The notes beneath the pieces are model-generated. The model saw nothing but the letters and a program-made list of their open reading frames with translations. It was not told the DNA's origin and made no database searches. Positions 12,180 to 24,928 of a stretch of DNA of 64,000 nt are shown piece after piece; position 1 is the first letter of the stretch; each line of letters starts with the position of its first letter. A program made the translations under genes and the position numbers. The stretch comes from Anaeramoeba flamelloides (taxonomy: Eukaryota > Metamonada > Anaeramoebidae). Location: NCBI GenBank assembly GCA_027625915.1, contig JANTQA010000032.1, positions 9,610,001-9,674,000 of the forward strand, given 5' to 3'.

Positions 12180-13560
12180 AAATTTTTAAAATATGTTATT
12201 GGTGGTATTTCTTTACTTACAAATTTTGTATATGTCTAGTGTCAAAAAATTCTGATCTACTAAGAAACCCAAAAAAGAAAATTTTTTATTTGAGATCAAT
12301 TTTTTTCTTTCCATTTTTTCTGAAAAAGAAAATTATTAAATTTATTTTTTTTTCCTCACATTATAAAAATTTTTTATACCCCGTTTATTGTAATTTTGAT
12401 TTTTATAATTCAATAACAACTCTTTATACTGAATATTAAAAAAAAAGATTTTTTTTCCTCATTTTAGATTATTCTTTTGATTAAACAAAAAAAAAAAATG
12501 ATTTATTCGGTCAATTACTGCTAATTGTATTGATTTAAGAAGGTTAGTTATAATCATTAAATATTTAAAGCCTTTTCACAATTCTATTTGGAAATTTTTT
12601 TTTTGTTCTAAGATAAAATTTGATTTTTCAAAAAAAAATTTTCTTAAAGATATTTGGGAATAGAGAAATTATATCTTCAATATCCAAACTTCATTTTTTT
12701 CTTTCTAGAAATAATTTGAATTGCTTTAATGTTTCTTGTGAATAAGATCAAACAATTTGTTTAAACAATTTTTCAAAATTGAAAATTTTTTTGTGATTTT
12801 TTTTGTTTAATTTGAAAACAACTTTTTTAAAACCTTAAAGAATAAAATTTTTCTGTTTAAAAGGGAAACATTTAATTGAGAAACTTTGGTTAAACTTCTA
12901 TCAAATATTCATTAAATCCCCCCCCCTACTTCAATAAGTTTTATGTGCTGATATTTGTATTGAAATGAAAATTCTTAAAAAAAATACCAAAATAAAAAAT
13001 TATGTTTCAAAACCAATGCTTTTAAACATTATACCAAAAATAAGTTTTCCCATTTCCAATGATTAACTGAATTGTTAATAAAAATAAAAGTTTACTATTT
13101 TAGTTTTACTATTTGTTGCAAAATAAATTGAACGATATTTTCATTCAACTTTCCAAATAAAATATTTTTAAAATCAAGTTATATTTCAAAACTTTTAATT
13201 CTTACAAACAGCTTCAATTTTGAATTTTACCTTTTTATAATTGGGACTTTTGATGATTTTTTTTTAATTTTTAGAATTTGATTTTTTGGAAAGCTGAATG
13301 AAAATTTTGATCTTTTTATTTTATAATTATTAATAAATTGGAAACATGAAAATTTTGGATTTCGAATAGGAGACTCAAATTAATAAATTGTTTACATGAG
13401 GTTAGCCCATCCATTTAATAAGTCGAAACACAAATTACAAAAACAGTTTTTTTTCAAGATCTTTACAAGATTTCAATTTATTTTTACAAAGAACTACTCT
13501 CTTTAAAGGATTCTTTATAATAAAAAAATTCAAATTTTCCCAAGATAAACAATTAATCCT
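12180..13560. repeat. Dispersed repeat R1, copy A
   Basis: Matches 53170-54260 in the same orientation in many blocks: TTCAAAAAATTCTGATCTAC-type sequence at 12240, GAAAAAGAAAATTATTAAAT at 12321, TTGTTAATAAAAATAA at 13073, TTAATAAATTGTTTA at 13380, and CAAGATCTTTACA at 13456. Blocks are in the same order in both copies, with divergence and indels between them. This copy holds about 250 bp absent from copy B, which itself looks like a foldback insertion. No protein signature was found, so the element class is unknown. Confidence 0.6.
13131..13312. repeat. Small foldback insertion inside repeat R1 copy A
   Basis: The left arm contains ATTTTCATTCAACTTTCCAA (13137-13156). The right arm contains TTGGAAAGCTGAATGAAAAT (13286-13305), its reverse complement with one mismatch. 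The segment is missing from the aligned R1 copy at 53-54 kb, as expected for a later insertion. Confidence 0.5.
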
Positions 13561-14376
13561 AGCTACTTGTTTGATTTCTAAATAATTTTTTCTCTTCGAT
13601 TAGAATCAAATTGTTTTCTTTAAGTATCAAAATCAATTTAATTCGATTAATTCAAATTTTCCATTTTTTTTCTAATTCTCTATATTTGACAAAGTAATGA
13701 TTTTGTAACTTTCTTTCTGATAATAAGAACACGTTGTAAAATTGAAAAAAAAAATAATAATCAAGATCTCAAAAAGCGCCCAAGAGGGACACTTTTAAAT
13801 CTAAGATATTAAATATTCAAAGTTAGTATTCACAAAGATTAAAATTTGAAATTATTTATCAAATTCTTAGGATTTTTTTATAAAAAATTAAAAATATAGT
13901 AGTTTTTTATTGTTGATTTTTATCGATCTATCGGTAACTAAAATACTGGTTTGTTTTTAATAGGTTTTAAGCTCTTCTCAAAATTAATAAAAAATTTTTT
14001 TCTATTTTAAAAAAAAAAATTTTCCCGATAATAACTCTACTTTGACAAATTTTTATTAATTTCTTTTTTCACATTTCAGTTATTTGTAAACCTTCAACAA
14101 AATGAAAACTTTGATTTGTATTTAATATAAAATTTCAAGAATGTGTCAAAACTGTAGTAATAATTAACAAAATAAAACAAAATAAAATCTCTAAAATAAA
14201 AAAAAGGGTTTTTTTGAATATTAAATTATTTTAATTAAAAACAACTAAATTAAAATAAAAAAAAAACAATAATTTCAAATAAAAAAAGAATTCATACTTG
14301 TAATAAAAATAATTATTAAAAGTATAAAAAAAACAAAAAATAAAAAAACAAAGAAAATATAGATCAATGGAATAAT

Positions 14377-17362
14377 TTAAAATATAATTGATACGACTTG
14401 TTTTATACTCAAAGCATCTTCTATTGCATCCTTTAATTCTAAGCCTGTTTCCAATTTCCCTATAACTATTCCGCCAACGATTTTTTCATCTTTGAAAAAT
14501 GCCTTAATATAATTTGATCCATTATTTGTGTGAGATAAGGTTTGAATCTCTTTGTCTTCAACGATTGACCCTACGCTGAATACTGTTGTATCGAAAAGAT
14601 TCAAAGAATAGGGAAGAGATTTTCGAATGTATGTTGAATTTTTTTCTTCGATGGCATTTAAGCCAGCAATTTTCCCTTGTTCGATTGCAGACACCCAATT
14701 TTGGTATTGGAAATCGTATTCTGCGCAATCACCAGCAGCAAAAATGCCCTGGACGGAGGTTTCCATTTTATCATTTACCTTGATGCCTCTGTTAATTTCA
14801 AGGCCAATTTGCCTAGCGAGGTCGACTCGGGATCTTACGCCAATTGCAAAGACAATTAACTCTGTTTTATGGATTTGCTCAGATCCTTTGATCTTATAGC
14901 CTGTTGTTAAGCCCTGTTCGTTTTGTATTAATTCGTGGGCAAGGCATCCTGTTTTAATGGTGATTCCATGCGATTCTAAAAGCTTTTGTAAAATGCTTGA
15001 ACCCTGGGAATCCAATTGCCTTGGCATGACCCTTTGAGCGAATTCAATGATTTCAACTTCGAGCCCAAGGTCAATTAGCCCCTCGGCTGCTTCCATTCCC
15101 AATAGCCCGCCCCCGATCACAGTTGCCTTTTTAACCTTGTTAGTTTTGATGTAGTCAGTAATTTGGGTAACATTATCAAGATCTCTAATACCCATAATGT
15201 TGATCTTTTTAACATCCCTGAAGGGGCAAAAGTTGCCAGCGCCCGTGGCAAAAATTAATTTGTCATACGAAATTTCATTTGTCTCCTTGTCTTTGATGTT
15301 GCTGTATTTGATTACCTTTTTCTCTTTATCAATTTCGACAACTTGGGTCTCGAAATGAATGTCAACTTTGTTTTCAAGAGCCCACTCCTTGTTGATTAAA
15401 TAAAAGTTTGATTTTTTGGTGATGGTCTGATCGCTGAAATATTTGGTGATGATTGGCCGATAGTACGGCCAATGCTTTTCCATCGTAAAGATGGTAATTT
15501 TGCACGTTTTGTTTCTTTCTCTAATCGCCTTGGCAGCTGAAATGGCGGTTGCGCCACCCCCGATGATTGAAATGCTGCCAGAATATGTATTCATTACGAT
15601 ATTGTTATCAACTATCCCAAGGAGCACAAAGGCTTCCTCGCCTGCGCCGCAGGCATTACAGATCTCTGGGCATTGGACAGATAGCACAATTTCACCGCAA
15701 ACAATGCATTTCCATTTTCTTACTCGCCCGTCTCTTGGTACGCGGATTTTTTTTCTTTTCTTTTTCCCCATAACCTGATCGGTCTTTTCCTTACGTTTAA
15801 AATCATCGTCAATTTCTTCCTTTAAGATGGCCTTGGCGAAGTTTACTCCGTATTTGAAGCACTTGATTAAGTCTTCTTCAGATGCCCTAAAGTTAATGGG
15901 CAGGGGTTCCAAGGGCAAAAGCACCTTTGTTTGCTCAAACCTTTGATCAATATTCTGTACTCCCTCCCCGGACCAGCCATAGGAGCCAAAGCACCCACAA
16001 AATCTCTTGTTGCCATGAACAACCTTGTTGAGGGCCAATGCAAGGTCCCAAATTTGTGGTAAGGCCTCCCCAACAATTGTGGGTGTGCCAAGGATCAGCC
16101 CCTTCGCGTTTCCAAATTCTTGTAAGACCTTGTCTTTTGGTGTGTCGGCCATGTCATATAATTGCACTTCGACGCCCTTTGATTCAATTCCCTTAACAAT
16201 TTGTTTGGCCATTTCGTAGGTGAAGCCATAAGCGGAAACACACGCAACAATAATTTTGTCCTTGAGGGCCTCTTCTTGTGACCACACTTGATAGTTTTCA
16301 AGCTGCTTGGAAAAATCGCCATTCAAAACGGGCCCATGCGAGACACAAATCATCTCGACGTCTAACGTTTTAAGGGTTTTTAATCCCTTAAGCACATATG
16401 GCTTATATGGCCCAAAAATTGGCACATAATAATTCCAAAAGCTTGACCAATAATTTTCGAGTTTTTTTCCTTCGAGTGTATCAAAGGTAATTTCATCATG
16501 AGAATAGTGGGAGCCCAAGAAATCACAGGTAAAGACTGTTTTCAATTCTGGGCAATAAGTAAACATAGTGTCTGGCCAATGTCTATATGAAGGTGACAGA
16601 AAAAGAATTATTGTCGTAATTTTTTTATTGTATTTGAGAAATTGTTTTTTTTTGTTTGGTAATTGTTGTTTTTTTGTTTTGCAAAAGTTTTTTTTGAGAG
16701 ACAAAGGGTCCAAGAAAGGAGAAAAAAAAAAAAAAAGCATGTTAGTTAAAAAGATTTTATGATGTGTTTAGTTTTTTTAAAAAACAAACAACAATGAATT
16801 TGGAAAGAGAACATTGCAAAACTTGATTAAATATTGTTTTTTTTTCAAGTTTTTTGTTATTCTATCTGTTATAAATATATATAAATCAATTTGAAACTTA
16901 CAAAAATGGGGCACGATAAAATTTCAAAGTATACCCACCAATGTCAAGTTCTTCTTGATCTTTAGCTTCAATAAAGTTAAGTGGCTTGTTATGGATTTGA
17001 GTAAGATATTTGATAGCCTGATCTGTTCCATAAATTTTGGCTTTAGGATCAACAATGTCCTTATTTTGTACCAATTCAAGTAATTGACCAGAATGATCAG
17101 GTTCTGTATGGTTTAAAATAATGTGAGTTATCTTTTCATTTTCCTTGAGTGCAGATTTCACTCTTGCAACGAATTTTTTGAGAAATTTGTCCTTGTTTTT
17201 TATTGTTTCAATAAGCACAATGGCTTTCTTGCCCTTCAGTAAATACGCGTTATATGATGTACCAAATTCTGTTGTCATCACGATATCAAAAATCCTTAAA
17301 TCAGGATCAAGTCCCCCGACCCAATAAAGGTTCTCTTTGAGTTCAAAAGCTTTGGTTTCCAT
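14377..17362 (-). CDS. Flavodiiron protein fused to rubredoxin and NADH:rubredoxin oxidoreductase
   Basis: Flavodiiron proteins reduce O2 to water or NO to N2O at a diiron site. The fused C-terminal modules should deliver NAD(P)H electrons via FAD and a Fe(Cys)4 centre to FMN. Exon 1 is 17362-16902, the intron 16583-16901 (GTAAGT...ATAG, phase 2) and exon 2 16582-14377, giving 888 aa. The join restores APFLHWPDTMF. Beta-lactamase domain (about 1-255): ligands H85, E87, D89, H90, H155, D174 and H236 are all present. Flavodoxin domain: about 260-400. A Lys/Arg-rich linker leads to a short, rubrerythrin-type rubredoxin (C446, C449, C462, C465). The oxidoreductase (about 488-888) has IIGGGATA, a second VIGGGLLGMEA and GIFAAGDCAEY. 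No targeting peptide is evident, so it is probably cytosolic. Exons look richer in G+C than neighbouring genes, consistent with transfer from prokaryotes or high expression. Confidence 0.92.
16583..16901 (-). other. Intron of the flavodiiron gene
   Basis: 319 bp, GTAAGT donor and CATATAG acceptor, phase 2. It lies immediately before the histidine ligand H155, between the Leu and His codons of APFLHW (splitting the Leu codon). Confidence 0.85.
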
Positions 17363-20300
17363 AATATAAAAAATTAAATTTTACTTTCAAATTAACAATC
17401 TAATTAGTTTTTAAAAAAAAAAATGAATTCTGAAATTGGAAAAATTCTTTAATATCTCTTTTTAAAGTTTTTGAGATTCAAGGAGAGACTATATTAGAAA
17501 CAAACTCAAAAATCAGATCTTTGAACAAATACAAAATAAATTATGTATTTTGATTGAATTTTTTTGGATTTAGAGTTCTGTTTGATAACAAATATCAAAC
17601 TGTTTGAGTAATATCGGAAATGTCTTGATCATTATATGAAAAATTTTTTTATCGTTTGGAATTTTTGATTTTTGTAAAAAATAGTGCAATTTTTTATTTT
17701 GAGATTTTCATACAAACTATTTAAATAAAAAGGGTTAAAAGAAGTATTTTGTCTAGACACTGGTTGAGTTACAGTAGATCTTTTTTTTTTATCAAAGATT
17801 CTCAAAAAAAGCAAATGTTTTCAAATTTAATTCAAGTGGAATTGTAAACAGTTTTAAATAAACTCATTTTGATTTTCCAATGAAAGAATTTTTCGTAAAA
17901 ACACTTCATATAAAGTGTTTTGTATTCTCATTTTCAGAAGAAATTTTTAGAGAAAAAGATAATTGCCTTTCGTGTTGGTGAATTGAACCGAGAATTTCTT
18001 GTTTTAGTTTTGGAAGAAGATTTTTTAAAATATTTTTTTTAAGGGCTGAATCAATTTTAAAAGTAAAAGTAAATAAAAAATGCGAGTAATTTTTGATTGA
18101 TAGTTTTAGTGATTTATACAAATTTTTAATGAAATTAGTGGAATTGTTAGAGAATCTGAACTTGTTTATTAAGAAAGTTTGATACTGGTTTTTGAAGATT
18201 CATGCGAAAAAATTTTCACTTCTTTTTTTTATTTTTCTTTTTCTAATAGGCCTCAAATTGAATTCTACTTGTTTCAAAACTCTATTTAAAAAAAGAAAAA
18301 AGGCAAAAAGAAGGGAAACTTTTTTCCTGTTTATGATTCCAATACCAATAACACAATTTTTCAAGGTAAATTCTCACACATTTTTAAATTCAATTTAAAA
18401 CAATAAAAGTGATCTATTTTAAGAATGAAATCTATAAAAAGAATACTACAACTCGAATATATTAAACTCAACAATATTGAGATTCCAAAACATTTAAAAA
18501 CATTTTTAGCACAATTTCTCTAAAAATTTGAAAATCTTCCAACTTCTTACTTTTAAAATGGTTCTAGATCAAAGATATTTTGATGTTCAAAGATACCACG
18601 AAGTTTTTTATCATTTCAAGTTCTCAAAAACTTTTCTTCAGAGACCTGGTAGAAAAATGTTCTAAAATAGAATATTAATCGAAAATTTTCAAACATTGCT
18701 ATGAAAGTCTCAGTACTAAAGTTTTTAGAATTAAATAGAATTAAAATCCAAAAATTTTTGTCAAAGTTTCGTCTTTGAATTTTTTCCTAACTGAAAATTC
18801 TAGAATTTGTCTCAATTATTATATTTGCAAATGCTTAATAGTAAAAAAAATATATCACTTTCATTAAAAATTCAAGTTTAATCAAGATTAAAAGATGAAA
18901 GTTGGTTCGAACGGATGCTCTATTAATGTCAATTAAAAAAAAAAATACACAACTAAATTCCAAAAATTAAGAAATAGTTGAAAGAATAACAATACTACAC
19001 TTTACCTTCAATTTCGAAATAATTTTGATTTTTACAAACTCCTGTCATTTCAATTCTAAATAGGAAAATATTTTCTTTTCATAATCAATTTTCTTTACAA
19101 ACAGAGTTTCCCAAAGAAGTTGGTTGTAAATTGGAGCTTTGTTACAAAAAGGAAATTGTTAACCAAGTGAAAAAATTTCCAATTTGTAATTCAAATACTA
19201 GTATTTCATTTTTTGTCTTTTTTATTTTTGTTTTCCATTTCCTTTTTCCAGTTAAGTAATTTGGTTGGTTTGATCTGAAATTTTTTTTCGATGGTTGTAA
19301 GAAGGTTAGTGTTGAGTTTGTTAAATAGGAAAATCACATGCAATCAATTGGACAATGGTATCTTATCATTTGATCGATCAACAATTGTTGGTGAAATTTG
19401 AACAAATTTACCAATACATTTTTTGTTCTACTCGTTTCATTATTTTGAACACACCAATTTTTATAGTTTTGAGTTTTATATTTTTTTCTTATTTTTGGAT
19501 AAAAACGATTACTTATAATAACATTTATACTGTGTGTAAATTAACTTAAATGTGTTTTTATAATAGGTTTGGAATAATATAATAAATTGAGGTTTTTTTT
19601 CGTCTTAATATTTGTTGAAATTTTCATGTCTGGAAAGTGGAATTGGTTGTATTGGTTTAATAATTCAAGACTGACAGTTGTGTTTTTGAAATAATTTTTA
19701 CGTTTTTCGAAAAAAATTTTTTGATTGTGCCTCGTTTTTAAAAATATTGTCCGGTGGTATATTTAAATTATATACAGGATTTAACTAGTTTTGGCAAAAT
19801 TTTTAATTAATATTAAAAATGAGCCCTATAATTTTAAAAAAGTTTTCTCAACAACATATTCAAATATTAAAAATTCTAACAATTGTTTGAAAAGTTGTTT
19901 TGTGACTTTTTTACCTTTCTCTTTCTTTTTCTTTGTCTAGTGAAGAAAAATAAAATAGACTTTTTGATTACATTTTAATCAATCACTAATACGAAGTCCC
20001 CCTTCTCTATTTTATTTTTTATATTTGATTTATAAGGGAAATACACTTTAAAAAAAAAAAATTATTAGAAAGATAAATGTGCGTTTTGAGTCTCTGTGCA
20101 TTTTTACTTGGTGGTAATATTTAATGAGAAATTTTACTGTATAAAAAAAAATAATAAAAAGAAAAAATAATTAACAGATATTTTAAAAACTTGAGGATTT
20201 TGCTAAACATTTGTAAAGTTTTTTATTTTAAAAATATGAAGAATTTTTAGACATTTAAACATGGTTTAGATGTTGTGGTCTGAAGGAAAGTACGATATAA

Positions 20301-22289
20301 AAAAAATCCAGATTTTATTCAAACCAAAACCTGAAAAAAGTTTTAATTCTAATAATCTCGTAAAAATATTTCAAATAAAGTAAAAGGAATGACTTTTTAA
20401 AAAAGCTATAATTAAAAAAATAATTTTCTTTTTTATCAGATTTTGATTTTGAAATCAATTGTGTGGTTTATTATTGATAGATGATTTTTTGCAAGAAAAT
20501 AAAGCTTAAGAGTGATTTTATCAAATATTTTGTGATTCTACGTTGTCATAAACAGCTAGAATTTATTAATGCTATGTTCAAATCATTTTTTTTTATTAAA
20601 TTGAATTTACTTTTAATAAATTTATCGTTTTTGTATTGATATTTCACTTATAGTTTTAATATTTTCATTAAAAAAAAAAAAAAAAAACAAGTTTAAAAGA
20701 AACTTTTCAGATCATTAGAATATGTGTATTTTTAGAATTCTCAATGAGATGGATTAAAAAAATCATAGTATTCTTTTAATGTGTAGAAATTTAACAAATT
20801 AAAAAACTAGTTCTTTGATCTTAATAAATTGATTTTATGATTCCTTGGAGTGGTAAAAAAGAGTCAATTATAAAGGAATTTTGATAATTTCTAACCTGAA
20901 ATCCATAGTTCCAAGATAGATTCATGTGTGTTTTGAAGGATTTTTTTAATTATCTCTTCAAATTAATTCGACGCCCATACAGAATTCACTTCTTTGATTC
21001 AACAGATACATATAATTTTTGATTTTTTTTTTCTAGTACAAAATAATTTATTTGATCAAACATAAAAGTGCCTTATTTGATTAGTAAAAAATTTATTTTT
21101 TTCTAAATTTCTTGGGATTTAACTATTCATAATAATTCGAGAAATGAAAAAACCTTTGTTATCTCTGAAAATCTTTTGGTTAAAGTAAACAATAATGTGT
21201 TCTGTATAAATGATAAGAATTACAAAATAAAAAAATAAAAACTGCTTTTTTAATTATTTATTTTCCTCTTATTTTTCTTTCTTATAAGTATAAAAATTAT
21301 TATCATAAAATCAAAAAAGAGAAATCTATTGGAATATTTTAATGTATCAGAATTCAAATGAGTTATGATTAGGTTTGTATACAAGAAATAACATTCCATA
21401 ACAATGTGTCCTATTAATTTTGAAAGTTTACTTCTGCTTTATAATTAGATCAACTTCACCCAAGACATAAGTATTCAAATGTGTGTTTTTATACTATTAT
21501 TTTCCAATTAATTAAAAAATGAAAATTTTTAGTTCAAATTCTGAAATATTTTTATATGAATAATGAATCGAAAACCCCTCAAATATTTAACTAATCCTTT
21601 AGAAATGATTTTTTGAGATAATAAATTAAACTACCTTCAGTGAACTTAAGACAAAATTTTTACTCTGGTCAATTGATTTGTTAAAAGTAATAATGAATAA
21701 TCATTTTGGAAATTGAAATAAAAAAAAACATCTAAAAACCCACCAAAGACTTGAGGTAAAAAACAAAACTTTTCGGTGTATTTTTTACTTTGTTTTTCTA
21801 ATACTCTTTTTAAATCTCTTCTCTGTTATTTCTCTTTTTATTTTTTTTCTTTTCATTTATTAAAGAAAGGCTTTACGATGAGTTATAATCTAACCTACAT
21901 TATATATAGAATCAAAAAACTCTAAAAAATCAAAGCTTTGTGTTTCTGTTCAACTGATTTAATTTTGTGGATAGCCTCTCTTCTTGAAAAAAAATAAAAA
22001 TACAATTATCAAAAATTTTATTAATTTTCCCATTATTTTATGGAGTATTGCTATTTCTTAAACTTTGTCTTGAATTGAAGCCAGAAATTGTCACTTCTCA
22101 AATTTTTTTTGTTTTTTTTTATCATTTTCAGTTTTAATTGCGATCTGGAAATAATACAGGTTTTTGGTTTGAAAGAGGTATACAGACAAATTTTGATCGA
22201 TTTGAAAAGGAAGAATCATTCTTCCATCAAATAGAAAGGTATTTTTGAGAAGAAAAAATAAAAAAAAAAAGAAAAAGAAGAAAAAGTGA
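17363..22289. other. Intergenic region, 4.9 kb, no gene recognised
   Basis: Upstream of the flavodiiron gene and downstream of the methyltransferase gene (both minus). Only short A/T-rich frames are present. An R3 repeat copy lies at about 19080-19800. I see no RNA gene. Confidence 0.6.
19080..19800 (+). repeat. Dispersed repeat R3, copy A
   Basis: Shares ordered blocks with 34850-35400: CATTTCCTTTTTCC then TTAAGTAAT, TTTTTTTTCGATGGTTG versus TTTTTTTTCAATGATTG, ACAATTGTTGGTGAAATTTG versus ATAATTGTTAGTGAAATTTC, and a shared CATTTATACTG/CATTAATACTG. Its 5' part (CAAAGAAGTTGGTTGTAA) also matches 63785-63810. The copies are old and no coding potential is apparent. Confidence 0.5.
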
Positions 22290-23042
22290 CTATTTGATCA
22301 GATTAGTATTTTCATTGTTGTTTGAAGAAGAATTATCATTTGAAGACAAAGAAGAGGACAGATCTGAGCTTGTTAAAAGGTTATTACCTTTCCATTTATT
22401 GGGGTTCTGTTTTTTGCAACTATTTAAAGTTGGGATGTACATTGGCACTTGGGATTTGTATTCTTTATAATCACCAAACTCTTTCATCAATTCTTTCTCT
22501 TCCTTTTTTGACATTAAAAATAACAGAACTAACAAAGCAGGGGTGTACATGACTGACAAGATCCCTGACATTAAAAAACAAAATCCTATGTGTGCCAACA
22601 AGCAAGCTAAATATTGTGGGTGTCTAACAAAACCATAAACACCAGTTTTTATGACTTCATTTGCGTGCAAGTATTGTGAAGTGTTGAGAGACAGTTTTGT
22701 GACCGATCCAATGCCCAAGATAAAGGAGCACACAAAGCAAAGCCCAAAGACTAAAAACGAGATATAAGTGAAATTCCATTTAATAATCTTCACATTCGGA
22801 AGAACAAACCTTGACTGTGGCAATAACCACAACAACGTAAGTGTAAGGAAAAAAAGATAGCCTCCAAGAAAGCCATAAATGTGTGCAATGCGATCAGCTT
22901 TCTCGCGTGGATATTGTGATCGCCATTTTGTGTGCTCAAGTGCTTTGTGATGACCAAAAAAGATGCTCAAGATATTAATAAGAGCAACTACACACCAAAT
23001 TATTAACCAGTAAGTTGTGTTCCATTCAATTCCAGTCGTCAT
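22290..23042 (-). CDS. Membrane methyltransferase of the ICMT/PEMT-like superfamily
   Basis: 250 aa, single exon, ATG at 23042. Hydrophobic segments lie at about residues 11-29, 55-75, 92-113 and 146-176, as in small multi-span methyltransferases. The signature of the isoprenylcysteine carboxyl methyltransferase / phospholipid methyltransferase superfamily is clear: TGVYGFVRHPQYLACLLAH (133-151) with the RHPxY motif at 140-144, then KKEEKELMKEFGDYKEY (179-195) and PMYIP. These elements bind S-adenosylmethionine and form the active site at the ER membrane in the family. The substrate could be a prenylated C-terminal cysteine, a phospholipid head group or something else; the sequence does not decide. 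The C-terminal tail is Ser/Asn-rich. The region just upstream of the start is a foldback repeat (about 23105-23580). Confidence 0.75.
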   Translation of the reverse strand: MTTGIEWNTTYWLIIWCVVALINILSIFFGHHKALEHTKWRSQYPREKADRIAHIYGFLGGYLFFLTLTLLWLLPQSRFVLPNVKIIKWNFTYISFLVFGLCFVCSFILGIGSVTKLSLNTSQYLHANEVIKTGVYGFVRHPQYLACLLAHIGFCFLMSGILSVMYTPALLVLLFLMSKKEEKELMKEFGDYKEYKSQVPMYIPTLNSCKKQNPNKWKGNNLLTSSDLSSSLSSNDNSSSNNNENTNLIK

Positions 23043-23104
23043 TCCAAAACTATGATTTATAATTTCTGTTTTTAATCAAGATAAAATAAGGGGCAAATCG
23101 CCAT

Positions 23105-23580
23105 AAGGAAAATTTGAAAAAATAATTTACCTTTGTGGAAAAAAAATTCAACACAGTTTTTAATTGGGAATGTTAACATTACTGAAAATTCAAAAGTAAG
23201 ATCAATGAAAAAAAGAATAAATAAATAAATAAAGACAAAATGAAGTATTCGCCACAATAACAGTTTTTTTAATACTGTACTTGAGTATGGGCTTTTCTTT
23301 AATTAATCGATTATTAAAAATTTGTTCAAACAATTGACTATTTTTGAGAACTCAAAAACAACACCAACAATTTCGATAAATCAAGTAGATTTAAATTGTA
23401 TTTGTTGGGTTGATTGAAAATAATATAATGGGTTATTATTTGAAGTTAATTGGTTTCTTCTTTTTATTGATTTTACTTTTTGTTTTCAGGTTCTATTAAT
23501 GTTCCCAATTAAAAACCGGGTTGAACTTTTTTTCCACAACCATTAATAATCATTGATCAAATTTTTCAATTCAATTTTCC
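23105..23580. repeat. Foldback (inverted-repeat) element upstream of the methyltransferase gene
   Basis: Sequence around 23131-23235 (core GTGGAAAAAAAATTCAACAC, then TTTTTAATTGGGAA) recurs as the reverse complement at about 23455-23545 (TTCCCAATTAAAAAC, then GTTGAACTTTTTTTCCAC). Arms are about 100-130 bp with scattered mismatches and a loop of about 210 bp. The outer boundary is not sharp and no target duplication was identified. Confidence 0.6.
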
Positions 23581-23625
23581 TCTGTTTGGAATTAATTTGT
23601 TTTTTTTGTTAAGAAATGAATGCGT

Positions 23626-23664
23626 GGGGTAATCCCCTTGTCTTTAATGAGTTGCTCATTAAAG
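23626..23664. repeat. Two adjacent perfect short hairpins
   Basis: GGGGTAATCCCC (23626-23637) is directly followed by CTTTAATGAG-TTG-CTCATTAAAG (23642-23664), a perfect 10-bp stem with a 3-nt loop. Function unknown. Confidence 0.5.
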
Positions 23665-24905
23665 TAGGGACTTTTTTTTTAATTTCAAACAAAGTTATTC
23701 TCTCATTTTCAATTTTTAGTGTTTCTTCATTAGGTAATAATTCCTCTTATCTTGGAAATATTCCAAAATTAAATCAATACTTCAAGTGATATCCTTGTTT
23801 AGTTGTTGTTTATATGAGTTTTGGGGATTGTTTTTATTGTCTCTCTTTGAAAAGTTTGTTATTTTTGATTTTTTTATTTGTCAAAAATTACTTTTGATTA
23901 TAAAAAAAAGTTTATAATTTGACAATTAAATTTAAAAAATTGAAATTTAGTTAAATAAAATACTCAAAATGATTTTTACAGAAATGAAATTGGTTTAGTG
24001 TATCAACAAGAATTTTTTTTTCTATCTAATAATACAAATTATTGGATTTTTTTTGAGATTGGTGAATGGGATTATTTTTAATAATAAAATCCCTTTTTAA
24101 TTAATATACTCAAGAACTGATAGATCCGTAATTTTTATTCTTATAATTCTCAGTAGTATTTGGGATAATAAAATCTAATATAGAATATTATCAAAATTGC
24201 TTCCTTATTAAAGAAATTCACAAAACAATCGAGATTGTTCCATTTTTTCCTTGTAATATAAAGGTGCTGTTGGTACACAATGATTAATTAAGATTATATA
24301 CATTTTTTTTATTATTTTTTCAATTGGTTGTTAACTTTATTAAAGATTTTCGATTATTAAAATATCACTTTTTTTTACCTCATTTCATTCAAGCATTGGG
24401 TATCGAGGATCTGCCACTGTTACAATTAAATTGTTCATAAAATACTGTTTTAGATATTTTAAGAGGAAATATAAGAAATTGTTTATCTGATTTCTAGTGT
24501 GTTTATAATACAACCCAAAAAATTCTTGATTATATGGAACTTGAAAAATATTAAAAGTACAAACTTTTCATTTTTCAAATTTTTGTTAAGAAGTTAAAAG
24601 TGTCTTAGCATTTTATACCTTTGATAGTATGTATTTATTTTTTTAAGGTTTTTAAAAAGAAACTACTGATCAACACATCGGCTTTACAAATTGTTAAATA
24701 GAATCTTAATTTTGAAATTAAAGTTTTCAATTAGTGGATTCTAAATGTGAACAATGGCAGAAAACCTAAAAGTAAAGTAATTATTTTAGTTTTTCAAGAT
24801 TTTTTGAGTTCATGGTTAAGTTATTGGTATTACAACATGTAATTTTACAAATTAAAGCTGAGGATTAAATTTTATATTATCAGAAAGACACTAAAAAATA
24901 AAATT

Positions 24906-24928
24906 TATATATATATATATATATATAA
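24906..24928. repeat. (TA)n microsatellite
   Basis: About eleven TA units. Confidence 0.85.

Larger units (their letters stand above)
11697..14376. other. Convergent intergenic region without a gene
   Basis: Lies between the 3' ends of the copine gene (+) and the flavodiiron gene (-). No coding region was recognised. About half of it is the R1 dispersed repeat copy (about 12180-13560). A run of nine C at 12918-12926 stands out in the A/T-rich background. Confidence 0.6.

Noticed and set aside
14586-16322. Several 60-95-codon frames on the opposite strand or other frames of the flavodiiron gene
   Set aside because: Shadows caused by the gene's codon pattern; the flavodiiron frame has full domain support.
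18895-18935. Possible tRNA T-loop (GGTTCGAAC)
   Set aside because: No acceptor stem, D-arm or anticodon arm can be built around it.
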